A stretch of DNA of 64,000 nt from Deinococcus arcticus. GTDB lineage: Bacteria; Deinococcota; Deinococci; Deinococcales; Deinococcaceae. Numbering within the stretch: position 1 is the first letter of the stretch; each line of letters begins with the position of its first letter. The notes beneath the pieces were generated by a model that saw only the letters and a list, made by a program, of their open reading frames with translations, was not told where the DNA came from and searched no databases. The DNA is taken from the NCBI RefSeq assembly GCF_003028415.1, contig NZ_PYSV01000014.1:1-64000 (forward strand), written 5' to 3'. This document shows positions 63,628-64,000 of the stretch, piece after piece. A program made the position numbers and the translations under genes.

Positions 63628-64000
63628 ATGGACGCCCCTACCTCGCTTCCCCTGGCCCTGGCCCGCCACACTCTGCTGGCGCGGACCCGCGAATGGACCA
63701 ACCTGCCAGACGACGAGCTGCGCCGCCGGGCGGTGAGGGCCGCCGGCGACCGCGACACCCTGGCGCTGGTGTCGCTGACCACCGCGCACCTCGCCCATCA
63801 GGGTGGCAGCGGGGTGCTGACCAGCCGCCGCACCATTGAGGCGTACGAACTGGGAGCGCGGCAGTTTCTGGACTACGCGGCGGGTCAGGCCCTCAACCTG
63901 CTGCGGCCAGGCCGGCACGACGCTCAGAGCTACGTGAACCACATGCTGGCAGCGGGGCGCAAACCCGCCGGGGTGCAGCTCAAGGTGGCGGCGGCCGGCG
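63628..64000 (+). CDS. Tyrosine recombinase N-terminus (cut by window edge)
   Basis: The first 124 residues are visible. SRRTIEAYELGARQFLDYAA and HDAQSYVNHMLAAGRKP match the core-binding (SAM-like) domain of Xer-type integrases; the catalytic domain lies beyond the window. The longer N-terminus (LARHTLLARTREWTNLPDDE) is typical of Deinococcus XerD-like proteins. This is probably an active relative of the degenerate protein at 60162. A TAAGAT box just upstream supports the chosen start. Confidence 0.78.
   Translation, partial: MDAPTSLPLALARHTLLARTREWTNLPDDELRRRAVRAAGDRDTLALVSLTTAHLAHQGGSGVLTSRRTIEAYELGARQFLDYAAGQALNLLRPGRHDAQSYVNHMLAAGRKPAGVQLKVAAAG

Overview
The window looks like a chromosomal piece of a Deinococcus-type genome. 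This is inferred from very high GC, short compact operons joined by ATGA/GTGA overlaps, many soluble multi-domain sensor kinases, TANNNT promoter boxes 6-7 nt upstream of start codons (leaderless transcripts are common in Deinococcus), and small dispersed palindromic repeats like the 'small noncoding repeats' of D. radiodurans. No rRNA, tRNA or CRISPR array was seen.

Layout. 1-1532: 3' part of a secreted GH18 chitinase. 1978-9232: a three-gene signalling operon (poly-HAMP hybrid histidine kinase, CheR-type methyltransferase, receiver-PAS-histidine kinase). 9373-34723: an extracellular contractile injection system (eCIS, Afp/PVC/MAC type) with two divergent arms. The leftward arm carries sheath, tube, a small tail protein, a 55-aa protein, a second tube protein and a 1725-aa proline-rich DUF4157 protein. 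The rightward arm carries a Pvc16-like cap, gp25, gp47/J, an FHA-tail protein, a 1618-aa pseudokinase-FHA-transmembrane-Ig protein, a hub protein, a VgrG-like spike, a two-domain peptidoglycan hydrolase, a small secreted Cys protein and the AAA+ ATPase. 34794-42884: gabD-like dehydrogenase facing away from a nine-gene lipid/hydroxy-acid operon (SDR, MaoC, unknown, macro domain, unknown, acyl-CoA dehydrogenase, SDR, APH-like kinase, phosphatase). 42925-58617: GGDEF-EAL protein, subtilase lipoprotein, two sensor kinases, a visibly AT-richer patch with an IS630-like remnant, ABC exporter, metallo-beta-lactamase-fold hydrolase, small membrane proteins and a PqqD-like protein. 58618-64000: a low-GC regulatory region bounded by a 22-bp perfect inverted pair, a degenerate tyrosine recombinase, a GAF-PAS-PAS-HD-GYP protein and the start of a second tyrosine recombinase.

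Two things stand out. First, the eCIS lacks recognisable tail fibre, PAAR and tape-measure genes, but encodes a membrane-anchored pseudokinase (catalytic Asp to Asn, VAIK Lys to Arg) with FHA and Ig-like repeats, next to a tail protein that also has an FHA domain. This suggests an anchored, phospho-signal-linked injection system. Second, a family of about 176-bp palindromic elements (five copies) inserts at T(C/G)A with a 3-bp target duplication. Three copies sit exactly on the TGA stop codon of a gene, and one is inserted in frame inside a macro-domain gene, adding 46 codons. The elements share a hairpin whose two arms vary in a compensatory way.
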